Positions 1 to 10,297 of a DNA stretch of 64,000 nucleotides are shown piece after piece; positions within the stretch are counted from its first letter, which is position 1; every line of letters begins with the position of its first letter. The position numbers and the translations under genes were made by a program. The notes beneath the pieces are model-generated. The model did no database searches. It had not been told where the DNA came from and saw nothing but the letters and a program-made list of their open reading frames with translations. Source of the stretch: Chalara sp. BL73 (taxonomy: Eukaryota > Ascomycota > Leotiomycetes > Helotiales); the NCBI GenBank assembly GCA_918026815.1, contig CAKJVC010000038.1, positions 62,001 to 126,000 of the forward strand. The letters run 5' to 3'.

Positions 1-560
1 AATGCACTGCAATGTCGTACATTACCGTGGTTGGGAGTGCCGGGAATTAAGATGTGAAAGCCATAAGCGAAATCATGTGAAGCATTTAACTTCCACGACT
101 TGATACCTGCCCAATGCCTTTAGAGCTGCGATTGCAGATACATCGTGATTGAGTGAGTGAAGTAAGAAGACTTTAATACCTTTTTTATTCCTGTCTTTGT
201 TTCTACCTCTATTCCTCAGACCCTTAAGCCCCTGAGATAGTCGAGGCCAAATGATGCGATCCAGTTTTCCCGTGACCATATGAATATTCAGAGATTGGTA
301 AGCATTCATGATGACACGCCAAGGTTAGATAATATCAACATCAGAAGAGGCATTGAAGGTGTTTATCTGCAACTATGAAATATTAACATTGCACCTGCCA
401 TATTTCCACTTCTCCTTTTGAGTTATTACGCTTCCTTCAAGGTTTCTACCTCATTTGCCATAGCGTAGCGTCGTTACTTATCCGAGGTCGCTGGCTCAGT
501 TTGAAACAAAAGCATCCACGAGGAGAGAGATATTTCGGCTCGAACGTTGGGGCCATAGTT
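1..560. other. Left flank and presumed promoter of the Zn2Cys6 gene
   Basis: No convincing gene. A 78-codon minus-strand open frame at 73-309 has no recognisable motif and is probably chance. The last 200 bases lie directly upstream of the first ATG of the Zn2Cys6 regulator and presumably carry its promoter and leader, but no TATA-like or other element stands out. Confidence 0.4.
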
Positions 561-2885
561 ATGTTTACAACCTTTGTGACAGAGCTTCCTCTAAAAGGAT
601 CTTCTCAAGGGTCTACATTACCGAAGTCTCCGGTAGCGCAGCAATCTTCCCGCTCCCGGCCAAAAAAACGAGTCCAAGTCGCCAGAGCTTGTGATTGGTG
701 CCGCGTTCATCGCATCAAGTGTGACAACAATCGTCCTTGTTCCAATTGCAGGAGTAGGGACGGACAATGTAGCAATAATAGTGCCAAGAGTCTTGTGACG
801 TTGCCTCAAGCATATCGAGAGGTGGAACAATTAAAGCAGAGAGTCAGAGATTTGGAGGCGGAATTGGAGCTTCAAAAGCAATGCAAGGCTGACCCACCAG
901 CTGATCAGTTTCATACACCTAATAGTTTGCCGGTATCACCACCTCATAAAAGTGGCTCTGGCCATGTTGAATTCTACCTTGAAGAAAGTAGATCTAAGAG
1001 GTTTGGGGAAGGCATCCACATTAGCACAGCACGTTCCCCACAGAAGACATGGTACGGATCATCTTCTCTATTCTACTTCATCGGGCGGATCAACACCTTC
1101 CTGACTTCTGCCCTCCATCAGTCTCACTCAGCACATCGGTTGCTTCCCAATTCAGCAAGCTATTTGCTGGACGGGCCGACGGCGGTGGCCGCGGATGACC
1201 AAAGCAATAAATCCGTGCCGGCCAGTGACCTTATCGGCACAGGAGAATATCTTAGCCCTACGCAGGAAGAGTATTTTCTAGGTCTCTTTTGGCAATCCTA
1301 CTATACATCATGCCCGATCCTCGACGAACTCGAATTTAAGCAGCATTATCAGTCATTATGGGCAACCTCAGATAAAGAGCGAAAGCCATCTGCTTTGGTC
1401 GACATTGTGGTCGCGGTGTGCATGCAGTATGGCATGGCATTACTGCCGGGAAACGACCGTGGGTCAAACACAGAGGCAAGAGCACTCGTGAGTAACAGCG
1501 ATGCCACTATTGCAGGTCGATGGCATTACCGACGCTGCCAGACGCTACTGTCGAGTCAGTTGGAAAGCCCTACCTTGGCAACACTTCAATGCCACATTCT
1601 ATCCTCTATCTATCTATGCTGCGGTTCTTTCCAAAACATGGCAGATAATGCTTGCACATTAGCAGTCCGAACAGCTTTTATGCTTGGCCTTCACCTCGAA
1701 CCTCCATCAACCATGTCCAGAAAAGAACGAGAATTACGGAAGCGTATTTGGTGGACACTGTATGTTTTGGAAAGTAAAATGAGCATGAAACTTGGTCGCC
1801 CATTTTTACTTCACAGATCAAGTACTGCATGCAGTCTGCCATCTGATGATCGCGAGACCTCAATCATTTCTGGATCGGGTTTTGCTCCTCTCGGAGAAAA
1901 TGTCACATGGTTAACGTGGAACCTTGTGAATACGAAGCTAATACTTGCAGCACGTAAAGCATACACTGCATTTTACCTCGATGGCCCTGATACTCCTTAT
2001 GATGGTAGGCACCATGCCGGCCTTCAACAACTTGAGGAATGGTTAAGGAATGTACCCGACGCCATCAAGACTAAACGCCAAAACAATGGCATTCCCTTTT
2101 CTACGGACCTTTCAGACCTTGACATTGAACAATTTGCGCCCCTCTGGTTGCAGCGGCAGCGACTACTGCTTGAACTGATGTATCATAATTTGTCTACTAA
2201 CTTTTGCCGGCCCTCTATTGAATTTGACCGAACATCACAGCACGCATCGTTTCCTGAAGAGACAGCTGTGAGATGCGCCGCTCATGCGATGGCGTTGACT
2301 CATATTATGCATCAGGTCATTACCCGCACCTCAATCTTAGCAGGCTGGCATGAAGCCTTTCAGTGGCAATGGAATACGGCGATGACCTTGGTTGGATTCG
2401 TTCTTGCGTACCCACACGCCTCGTCGACGATGGAGGCAAGGAAGAGCATCGATCTTGCTGTCATCGTTTTCGAAACGTTTGGAAATAGTTTTGCAGTTGC
2501 AGCGAGCGCAGCAAATATTTTAGGCGATCTCATTACTAAAATGGACATGCTTATCCACGAGTCTCATGATGCATTGCTTACTCGGGGGCCAATGCAAGAA
2601 GCTCTGCCATTAGTCCCAGCCATTGACAAGCCTGCTGACGAAGACTCCATCGTCACTTCTATTCCACCGAATGAAGTACTTGATCTCGAAATGACTTTTG
2701 ATGGTGGACCGCTGGAGATTACAGGCGTTCTGGGCCAGTCAATAGATATATTTGCTTTGGACACATATATTGACTTCGACTGGTCAGGTATGAATGACGA
2801 CTTTGGGATGATGAACAACTTTAGCGGGGTGAACAGCCTCGCCGTGGGAAACAGTTCTGTCGTTCCATGGGCATATGCGCAATAG
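561..2885 (+). CDS. Zn2Cys6 fungal transcription factor (fungal_trans domain)
   Basis: A 774-residue protein in one uninterrupted exon. The frame opens further upstream, but 561 is its first ATG. A basic stretch leads into a binuclear zinc cluster with cysteines at about residues 44, 47, 54, 60, 63 and 70 (CX2CX6CX5CX2CX6C). It is followed by a heptad-rich coiled coil near residues 85-110, the usual dimerisation element. The middle (about 225-450) has fungal_trans features: an aromatic FWQSYY block, the stretch CGSFQNMADNACTLAVRTAF, and the RKRIWWTLYVLE block typical of this domain. The acidic Asp/Gly-rich C-terminus could activate transcription. Family knowledge: nuclear, binds CGG-type motifs as a dimer and controls metabolic or secondary-metabolism genes. 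The targets cannot be read from sequence. The neighbouring ruined dehydrogenase and SDR hint at a former small metabolic locus, which is inference only. Confidence 0.9.
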   Translation: MFTTFVTELPLKGSSQGSTLPKSPVAQQSSRSRPKKRVQVARACDWCRVHRIKCDNNRPCSNCRSRDGQCSNNSAKSLVTLPQAYREVEQLKQRVRDLEAELELQKQCKADPPADQFHTPNSLPVSPPHKSGSGHVEFYLEESRSKRFGEGIHISTARSPQKTWYGSSSLFYFIGRINTFLTSALHQSHSAHRLLPNSASYLLDGPTAVAADDQSNKSVPASDLIGTGEYLSPTQEEYFLGLFWQSYYTSCPILDELEFKQHYQSLWATSDKERKPSALVDIVVAVCMQYGMALLPGNDRGSNTEARALVSNSDATIAGRWHYRRCQTLLSSQLESPTLATLQCHILSSIYLCCGSFQNMADNACTLAVRTAFMLGLHLEPPSTMSRKERELRKRIWWTLYVLESKMSMKLGRPFLLHRSSTACSLPSDDRETSIISGSGFAPLGENVTWLTWNLVNTKLILAARKAYTAFYLDGPDTPYDGRHHAGLQQLEEWLRNVPDAIKTKRQNNGIPFSTDLSDLDIEQFAPLWLQRQRLLLELMYHNLSTNFCRPSIEFDRTSQHASFPEETAVRCAAHAMALTHIMHQVITRTSILAGWHEAFQWQWNTAMTLVGFVLAYPHASSTMEARKSIDLAVIVFETFGNSFAVAASAANILGDLITKMDMLIHESHDALLTRGPMQEALPLVPAIDKPADEDSIVTSIPPNEVLDLEMTFDGGPLEITGVLGQSIDIFALDTYIDFDWSGMNDDFGMMNNFSGVNSLAVGNSSVVPWAYAQ

Positions 2886-3712
2886 TAAATATGCCGACTA
2901 TTGCAGATTAATATGATATGAAAATTTCAGAAGAGGAGCGCTTGGGCAACCTTCACCCTTGTCCTCTCAACTATGGTCAATAGTCGATGGTAAATATTTC
3001 TCTCAGAAATGTGGAGCTGGTGAGATCAAGAAATTTACAATCATTCGACTTCTAGAGAGATGTGTTCTTGACGAACAAAGTGTTGACTTCTAAGCCCTTC
3101 GAATGTTAGCGTCGAGAGTGCCAGATAACTCGCTCTCTTTTTCGGACATATTTAGTGGGAAGCCATAGTTTGGATTATTTGCAGATGCATGTTTCAGACC
3201 GAAGACAACGCTCCAGACAACAGTTCATTCTTTGTCTATGCTTCCGCATCCCTTTCAGGTAAGTCCGTGCATGGCCCCCAATCTTGACAACAGGCCTCAA
3301 GTGGTGGGATGGGCCGCTGGAGGTAAACTACTAGTTTCCTTCATTTGATTCGATCGACTCTAAAGAGGAAGCAGAGGAAGCCAGGGAGATACATAGTTCA
3401 ATCCGGAGTTATGTGTCCAGTTACAATGGCATTCTTGAAAATGTTGAGTCAATTAGCATCATACTCTTTCTCGCTCCATGTTAGGTCTTTGGTTCATCAT
3501 CATAAGGAATTCATGCTGCTAAATCTCATTATATCATGTCTCATGAGTTATTAGTGGGGAAGCCCTCGAATGTATGAAGCGGTGGGTCATCGTTAAAAGG
3601 ATAGCACAACATCTCATCACACAGTACTTAGATAACATCTATACACTCAAAGTTCTTTCCAGTTATAAAATGTTAACAGTCTAAAATCTTTGTTTATTAT
3701 CTCAAGTCTACA
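2886..3712. other. Intergenic, no gene seen
   Basis: About 830 bases between the Zn2Cys6 stop and the dehydrogenase remnant. A 69-codon open frame at 3345-3554 has no recognisable composition or motif. The last 100 bases are AT-rich and may be the old promoter of the pseudogene. Confidence 0.4.
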
Positions 3713-4389
3713 ATGGCCTCAATCACCGTTTTCGAGGGCCAAGCCAACATCGTTCCAAAGCAAGACATAACTACCAAACCTAATCAGGTTCTCGGTGACA
3801 ATTTATTGGTGAGATCACTGCATCTGGGCTTTGTGGAACTGATTGACATTAAGTCAGGAGATTTCCCAAAATAGTAAACAATCATCGTCTATCTACCAAT
3901 ACGCACATAGAAACCCTTACACATGGTCCATGGCCACGAAGGTATCGGTATCGTTGAGTCTGTAGGGCTGGACACTAAGATAGTCAAAAAAGGAGATCGT
4001 ATAGGCTGGGGTTATGGGGTTGGCAGCTGTAGCAATGGCATCCACTCCATGCCTCGCCATCTCTTACGCTGTCGATCGCCTCCTCGCGACTGCAGGCGCT
4101 CCACCTAATTGGGAAATCCCCCTGCCCATTATGGCTCCTCGCTCCATCATCTATCCTCTCTCCGTAGCACAGGAAATTTTCGAGATTTCACACATGAGCT
4201 TGATCATGAATGGAATTGCGGTCCAGGGGAGCGCGGTGTCACCGAGAAATCCCATCAGCCAATTTAGGATTTTGTAATCTTGCATGGGGCAAGCAGATTA
4301 CAGATAGTTTTTCAATGACGGAGGAGAGAATCAAAGAAGCGATGGATAGGCATACGAGAGGAGCAGTGGAGGGGTATCGCGCTGTTTAG
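3713..4389 (+). pseudogene. Zinc-dependent medium-chain alcohol dehydrogenase, decayed and internally deleted
   Basis: Recognisable pieces of a zinc alcohol dehydrogenase lie in the right order but in different frames. An N-terminus begins ATG at 3713 (MASITVFEGQ). The frame then slips: the catalytic zinc motif EITASGLCGTD is readable only from 3811 in another frame and runs straight into stops. GHEGIGIVESVG followed by KKGDRIGWGYG lies near 3929-4020. The C-terminal end of the fold, including SLIMNGIAVQGS, is in a third frame near 4014-4260. A terminal helix TEERIKEAMDRHTRGAVEGYRAV ends at a stop at 4389. The whole nucleotide-binding Rossmann region, normally more than 100 residues, is missing between GWGYG and the C-terminal piece. 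The gene therefore cannot make an active enzyme. Family role: NAD(P)-dependent alcohol/aldehyde interconversion. Confidence 0.8.
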
Positions 4390-4626
4390 TACTGAGTGCA
4401 TGAACACTCAGAATTAAATATGAGCGGTTGCATACAATCACCCTCTGCATTGCATTAGACACTTGATTCTCAAAGGAGCAACATTTGATTTAAGTAGTAA
4501 TTAGACTACATTTGAACCTTTCATGAACCATTTCACTTGGTGTCAGAATAAATCCGAGAACTATCGCTGCAGTGATATTAATAGTTCTCAGATGTTGAGA
4601 TCACATAACAAGTCTGGCGACCGCAA

Positions 4627-5706
4627 TCAACATTCAGTTAGTGCTTGCTTGCCTCTCCGCATACAAAGAATCCTCTCAGCTTTCACGGTTCCTGCATCAT
4701 CCTCTAGACCTACCACATCCAAACTCATTTTCCACAATCTCTCTTCTTTCTCCTTGTCATAGGCCCAGGCAGCATACCCCGGCGCCCATCGCCCACCCGC
4801 CCTCTCCCAAGTGCTTGCAACTTGACAATCTTCCAGATACCGTCCTCCTTTCCCCTCCAAGGCTCTCGCAATAGCAGCCCACACCGTCGTCGCAGCGCCT
4901 TGCTCAGGACTCTTCAAGCTACGCCACATCAGCGAGTCTTTGAACAGCTCTTTTTGCTGCTGTTCAGAGATATTCGGCACGAATTCCGAGGATACATTGC
5001 CGGGAGACACACTCCATGCATGGAGTCCTTCGGAGCCGTATCTTCGCTCGATCTCGTTCGCAGCCCAGATGGCAGCCGTTCGCGATTGGGCGCAAGCGAT
5101 CCAGGGGTCGTAGCCGCCATCTAGGTTCCGTCCCGGACTTGAGAAGTTTAGGGGTGCGGTCCGGTGGGCTATGGATGACAATAGTATCACACGGGAATGA
5201 AAAATGGATGTTGAGGAGGTGAGGAGGGCATCTTTCAGAAGGTTGAAGAGAAGGAAATGTCCAAGGTGGTTGGTTCCGATATGTGCCTCGTGGCCGTCTT
5301 CAGTAAGGCTTTCTGGTGTAGCTGTCACCCCCGCGTTGGCGATGAGGATATGTAGTTCTCTGCTTTTAATGAGGAAGCCAGAAGCGAATGCGCGGACGCT
5401 AGCTAAAGAGGAGAGATCTAGGCGCAGAAAATGAACACGTTCTGAAGTTGCAAGATCAGCGAGTACGGTTCTGGCTTTTTCGGGGTTCCGTGTGGCGAGG
5501 TAGAGGATCGCCCCTGTGATATGCAGCGTGCGAGCGATCTCGATGCCGATGTGCGATGTACAGCCCGTGATGAGGATGGCCTTGCCAGCCAAAAGTGCAA
5601 TAGATAACTCGTCTTGGGCAATTTGATGTGCGGTGGGACGAGCATCCCCTGGTCCGTTTGGATGAGCGTGGGCACAGGAATATGCGCGTGCCATTGTGTT
5701 CGACAT
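4627..5706 (-). CDS. Short-chain dehydrogenase of the retinol-dehydrogenase/WWOX-like type with altered catalytic centre
   Basis: A 359-residue single-exon protein. The nucleotide-binding motif TGCTSHIGIEIA sits near residue 48, the LDLSSLASV and ANAG elements follow, and ILLSSIAHR carries the expected catalytic Ser. At the YxxxK position, where this subfamily usually reads YGQSKTANI, the sequence reads CAQSRTAAI, so both the catalytic Tyr and Lys are replaced (Cys and Arg). The flanks, NEIERRYGSEGLHAWSVSPG, are well conserved. The fold is therefore intact, but ordinary SDR chemistry looks lost or changed. Length and motif order fit fungal SDRs annotated as WW-domain oxidoreductase or retinol dehydrogenase 12-like. 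The start at 5706 gives an N-terminal extension before the Rossmann fold; no signal peptide is evident. It is convergent with the upstream ADH remnant. Confidence 0.85.
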   Translation of the reverse strand: MSNTMARAYSCAHAHPNGPGDARPTAHQIAQDELSIALLAGKAILITGCTSHIGIEIARTLHITGAILYLATRNPEKARTVLADLATSERVHFLRLDLSSLASVRAFASGFLIKSRELHILIANAGVTATPESLTEDGHEAHIGTNHLGHFLLFNLLKDALLTSSTSIFHSRVILLSSIAHRTAPLNFSSPGRNLDGGYDPWIACAQSRTAAIWAANEIERRYGSEGLHAWSVSPGNVSSEFVPNISEQQQKELFKDSLMWRSLKSPEQGAATTVWAAIARALEGKGGRYLEDCQVASTWERAGGRWAPGYAAWAYDKEKEERLWKMSLDVVGLEDDAGTVKAERILCMRRGKQALTEC

Positions 5707-6035
5707 GACGACAATAGAAGCGGGAAGTCGGTGTAAATAGTTGGACTTAGGTATTGAATAAATGTGATGGTGTGAGATTGATGACCGATGTTATAATTCG
5801 ATTCTCGAAGGTTTCCTTTGATGGTCGAAGTAGTATTTAACCGTCGAAACCTATGCGCGCAGTCCAGCATATATATTCTCAAGGCGTAGGCCACGACTAG
5901 TAAGCCATAGAGCCAGTATGACGACACCCCAGACTTAGCTGCATACGTCTAGAGATACAAAAGTTCCCAGGCTTTGCTTGGCATCAGAAAAACTGTCCTT
6001 ATTGGGATATTCTATTTTCAGCTACTCTGATATTC
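5707..6035. other. Short intergenic region upstream of the SDR
   Basis: About 330 bases between the SDR start and the stop of the bZIP/DUF3425 gene, both on the minus strand. The SDR frame's neighbour opens a 169-codon frame across 5418-5927, but this is a shadow of the SDR and its leader. It presumably holds the SDR promoter; no clear element was seen. Confidence 0.35.
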
Positions 6036-6992
6036 TTAGATCAATCGTCGAAAGTCGAGAGCTCTTTCTCCTCGTCTTGCTCGCCACCGATTTGTCGACT
6101 CGAATATCTCCGTGCATCCTTGAATGGTCCATCCCCAGGTTTTGACGAATCCTTCGGACACTTCCCAACCGGAGACGTCCCAGGGATCACGCCACACAAT
6201 GAGAGCCGTGGAACCAGTTCCTGGATGCAGAAACCCAGTTAGATCACCGCATAGGGGCATGTCGTCAAAGTCGTTTCCAGCGCGTATTAGGTTATCACGC
6301 ATTCTTGGTACAGGAAGTAAATCTAGCCAAGGGTGATGGGCGGTGGTCCTTTGTAGATGGGTGGGATGCAAGGCGACAGGTAGTGTTTCTAAGGTAGGTA
6401 TTGACGAGGTAGTAAATGGAGAAATGGCGCTATCATCTATACATTCGTGCATTATAAAGCCAAGAACTTTAGAGTTGGTGAATAGTGCTCTAAATACGTT
6501 AAACTTCACTAGAATAAGGACATGATCTCCAATCGGAGAATTTTGGCTGTTGATCCATCTTTCAAATGAGGAAATTAGTTTCTGGAGCTCCATAGCACTA
6601 TACATGCATGCTGCTGATGCGCGTGGGAGATCTAATGGAGATAGTTTTGCGGGGCCAGCAATTGATTCAAATAGATGCCATAATTCTGATTCCTGTCCAG
6701 TTGGATACCGCAAATTATGTGTGATTGCAGACGTGCCTTTTGTTCGTGCATCGCCTGTAGCATTCGCGCGCTTTCGGTATCCTAGTACATGTATTAGACG
6801 TACTAAATTGAATCTAGAATTTCGACTCTAGAATGAAACTAGTAACCTACTGTGAGATCTCTGATTAATCCGATTCTGTAATTTCCGCCGCTCAGCAGAA
6901 CTCGTCTTTCCAGTCCAATCATCCTCCGTAACCATGATCCGAGACTGTTGAGGCATACGGTTTACCACGATCTGAGACACATGGGCAGCCAT
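6036..6992 (-). CDS. bZIP-type regulator with DUF3425 C-terminal domain
   Basis: Two exons. Exon 1 runs 6992 to 6851 from an ATG. A 69-bp intron (6850-6782, GTAGGT...CTAG) interrupts the basic region, and exon 2 runs 6781-6036. The joined frame is 295 residues. Residues 34-52 read AERRKLQNRINQRSHRYRKR, the basic region of fungal bZIP proteins of this group, which usually read ERRKLQNRLNQRAYRRRKR. No clear leucine zipper follows; instead there is a long DUF3425-type domain ending HPWLDLLPVPRMRDNL...DMPLCGDLTG...WRDPWDVSGWEVSEGFVKTWGW, a conserved pattern of this fungal family. Inferred role: nuclear transcription regulator, target unknown. The intron position and frame (phase 1, AGA split) agree exactly, which makes the model strong. 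Confidence 0.85.
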
Positions 6993-7801
6993 TTTCTACA
7001 CTACGATTGAATTAATACCTCTGCCGCAAGCACCGGAAAGAGGAGGGCACACAGGAAGTAATGTAGGCGCCACGAAGGCAAACATTGTCTGCTTACTCTC
7101 GTAGTCAGCAGTCTGGATTCTCGGCAGAAGCCAAGATCTAGCGTTACATTAGAGTAAACATCCTGTCAGAAAAGACATGCCCCACATATGCACATTGCTG
7201 ATGACTGCAGAGCTTCACATAGGTTAACCATAATAATGGTTAAGACCGTAAATTTGTCTATATCTTCTCTTAATGGAGAGCTTTTCCTTCAGGGCAGGGA
7301 TGCTATGTATTAGTCTGCTGTCTAAACGATGAAAAGATACGATGGCCTCGAGCAATATTGGCATCACTTGACCGCGGCTTGTACAATTAAGTGATACAGC
7401 AAGCCACTGGTCATACTGATTCAATCGGAAACTCTAGGACGAAATGGATATTAAGACTGTGGGTGAAGGTTTCATGATTGGTAATGCTATGTATCATCTA
7501 ATATGGACTTCCTTTTTCAATAAAGCGACTTTAAACCGGCATAGGACAATCAAGTCATCTTTCTTGTGAGTAATAGTTAGAGCATCTACTTGAGTTTCAA
7601 CTTGGCTGCAAGGTACTAAGCTTATAAATCTCAATTTTCTTTCCAGTCAGAAAATGGGGTCAAAATGGCGATTAAGATTGGCTTATTTAAGGATGGTTAT
7701 ATTTCCAGCAAGCCGTTTGATTGGATCTCCTATGCAACCTTTTTTGAGATACCCTTGCCGCACACAATCATGTCCGAAAGTTCAAAAAACCATTGAAGTA
7801 T
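6993..7801. other. Intergenic, no gene seen
   Basis: About 800 AT-rich bases between the bZIP start and the end of the DUF3176 remnant. Open frames here (for example 7224-7424 on the minus strand and 7654-7857 on the plus strand) carry no recognisable motif. Confidence 0.4.
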
Positions 7802-10297
7802 TCATTGACGCTCTAGTCTCCACTTGCCATTCTCAGTCACCTTCAGTACCATCTTAATATCCACAACTGCCCTTTCCAATTTTTCGACTGTGCCAAACTT
7901 CCTCTGTCCCTGATAACCAAGACTCGCACCTGCATCTAAGAATAAGGAGAGCGAGAGCACTATCTTTCCATGGCACATGATATTTTCGACTTTGGTAAAT
8001 GGTAGCGAAGAGAAAGATGAGAGACAAAAGCAGGACTGAGATTGGGAAAATGATCCATGGCCATCTCACAACCAAAACGATTTCGTTGTCGTATACAGCT
8101 CCGTGATAGTATGGACTAAACGGAGCTGGCGAGGTATATCTGATGGCATTTGTGATACTTCTCGCTAGATTTTGGTTCCAATGATCAAGGTCGTTACTGG
8201 CTTGCCAAATTTCAGCAATTAAGGGTTCTTTGGGCGATGGTAGAAACTTTGTTCTGAAGAAGGTAAGGCTGTATCCAAAAGAAATGCCGTTATAGAGCCA
8301 ATGATGGAATATTTAAGGGCATCCCTAATCTCAACCAATTCGACATCTGTGATTGACGGAGCATTATCTTGAGGTTGTAATTGGAAACTCTCATAGACGA
8401 AATCGCTGGGAAATATTTTTGGTGCTGAAACGAAGGTGCGCTGTGATATTTGTCAAAATCAATCAATGTGGAGCCGGTGTCATCCAACATTCTTGGGTTT
8501 GCGACCTCCAGGTATGTTTTACCAAGTGTGACATTCACATGATATGTTTGTAAGCAATGATATAACGAACATTCTCCGCTGTACGGCATGGAAATCAGTA
8601 CCGAACGTTAATCCGAAATGGTAAGTTTGACTTTGAAGTCCAAAATCAACAGGTGCTCATCATTTCGATACGTCTGCTACAAGGAAAACTGTAATTCGCA
8701 ATTTCTTAATAGGTTAAAGAAAACCATAATTACTGAGTCATTCGTTGGGGCGTTACTCCCAGGTGGTATTCTGCTTCCGTGGAATCGCAATTACTCCGAA
8801 AGTTATAAAGGCTGATTTTGAGTAGATTATAGGTGATGTGATTGTAAAAGTCTGGACCGCATAAATCAAACAATCTCGATCGCCCGCAACCTCCAAGCGG
8901 AAAGCCCACCGACCGTGATCAGGGTTGTGAGGGCCAAATTCACCTTGATACTCGAAAACGATCTAGTCAAGCAGGACAGGCATTGTGCCTGTTGAGGAAT
9001 ATCTGATAGTAGCAATGTACATTAATTGGTGAGCCGCTCAAACACGGGGAAAGCTGCACGGACTCGTTTTGCGTCGTGCATTGTCCGCATACACAAAGGG
9101 AAGACGTTAATGGCCAAATATAATTACTAGTGGGCAGGAGGCGGGCGGGTCAGACACTCTTTCATTAAGTTGTGCAGTAAATATCGAGGACATCATAGTA
9201 GGGTCTATTCTGACCGACTTTGCTTTACTTAGCAATAGATAAAAGGACGGGTTCCGACTTACTTCGACAGTCGTTCCATTGATTAAGGCTTGTGATAGCG
9301 ACGCTGAGGTATACTTTGCACTTCGAGGTATAAAAATGTTTAAGGAAGACCCCTGATCAAGTCGTGTTCCGAAATCTAATAATTATTGCGTGAATGTTGC
9401 AACAGGCAGAGAAAGCATAATTAGAAAAGCGCCCTATAGAGTTGTGGGGTTTTCGCTTCATCTAATCAGTTCTCCTTCTACCTAAGAGATATCAGAGAAC
9501 TGCAAATGTATTTACATACCGAATGCACAGCTTTAAATCTAACTTCAGACTATACCATGAGCTCGAGGAAGCCGCTGCAAAGCGACCCAAATCGTTCAAA
9601 TCCCATCCAACAGTTTTCGAGTGGTGGTGAGGATTGTAAAACCAGAGCCACGTTCTCTGGCCAGAGCTCCCACAACAGCGACTAATTGGTTCGTCAGGTA
9701 CCGAGTTAGTGCTCGCGATTGTACGAGAATCTGAACACTAAACTAAGAAAGGCAAAAGAAGGTAATCCGTACCAGTCAGTGAAGCACAAGAGATGGTACC
9801 TAGTCCTGCAACTAGGCCGCTAATCGTTATTCTCCACGGCATGGCCTTAGGGGCTATTGATTAATTGAGATAAGAACATGAAGCAATAAGCTCAAGGACC
9901 CAGCTTTTAACCAATGATAATAACCAGTCTTTCATCCATCGATTCATAGTAGCGGCACTTTTGTTCTGATTCGGAGATTCCTCGCGGTTCGAAGTATAGG
10001 CATCTATATCAGCATCAGATTCCTCAGATAAGAGCTGTCCCGTGATGTAAATCGAACAATTCGATGCTGCGCAAGAGGCACAGTCTAGTTGTTCCGCATT
10101 TGGTGGCGAATTTTGCGAAATATCTGGCCCCGAGGTATCACTTTGAGAGAGCAGTCGTTGACCATCACTTTTGATGCCAAAGGATATGCTGAACGACTGG
10201 TTTGGCGGTCAGCCTTCCTCGACAATGGCATCGGCTGATTGCTCCTAAGAGCGTTATCGCTATCTGTCATAATCCTTTTGCAGTGAGAAAGTAACAT
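7802..10297 (-). pseudogene. DUF3176-family membrane protein, decayed
   Basis: Fragments of a fungal DUF3176 protein lie in order on the minus strand, separated by frameshifts and stops. N-terminal piece from ATG 10297. Then a membrane-proximal piece near 9995-9870, with WMKDWLLSLVKSWVLELIA, ending at TAA. The next block, AMPWRITISGLVAGLGTIS, is near 9842-9785. A 75-residue block near 9720-9500 contains RTWLWFYN and DLNDLGRFAAASSSSWYSLKL, the position where the family has a DxASRGPWGSL signature. NIFIPRSAKYTSASLSQALINGTTVE is near 9340-9265, and CSLYHCLQTYHVNVTLGKTYLEVA is near 8570-8500. Finally comes the C-terminal membrane helix RWPWIIFPISVLLLSLIFL. After it the frame shifts once more, and the expected tail (TVEKLERAVVDIKMVLKVTE) ends at the ancestral stop near 7802. 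The role of this family is unknown. Confidence 0.75.

Noticed and set aside
9500..9842. Small secreted protein model (MPWRITISGLVAGLGTIS then a Cys-containing exon)
   Set aside because: No in-phase splice exists between the two parts, and both match successive blocks of the DUF3176 family in the right order, so they belong to the pseudogene.
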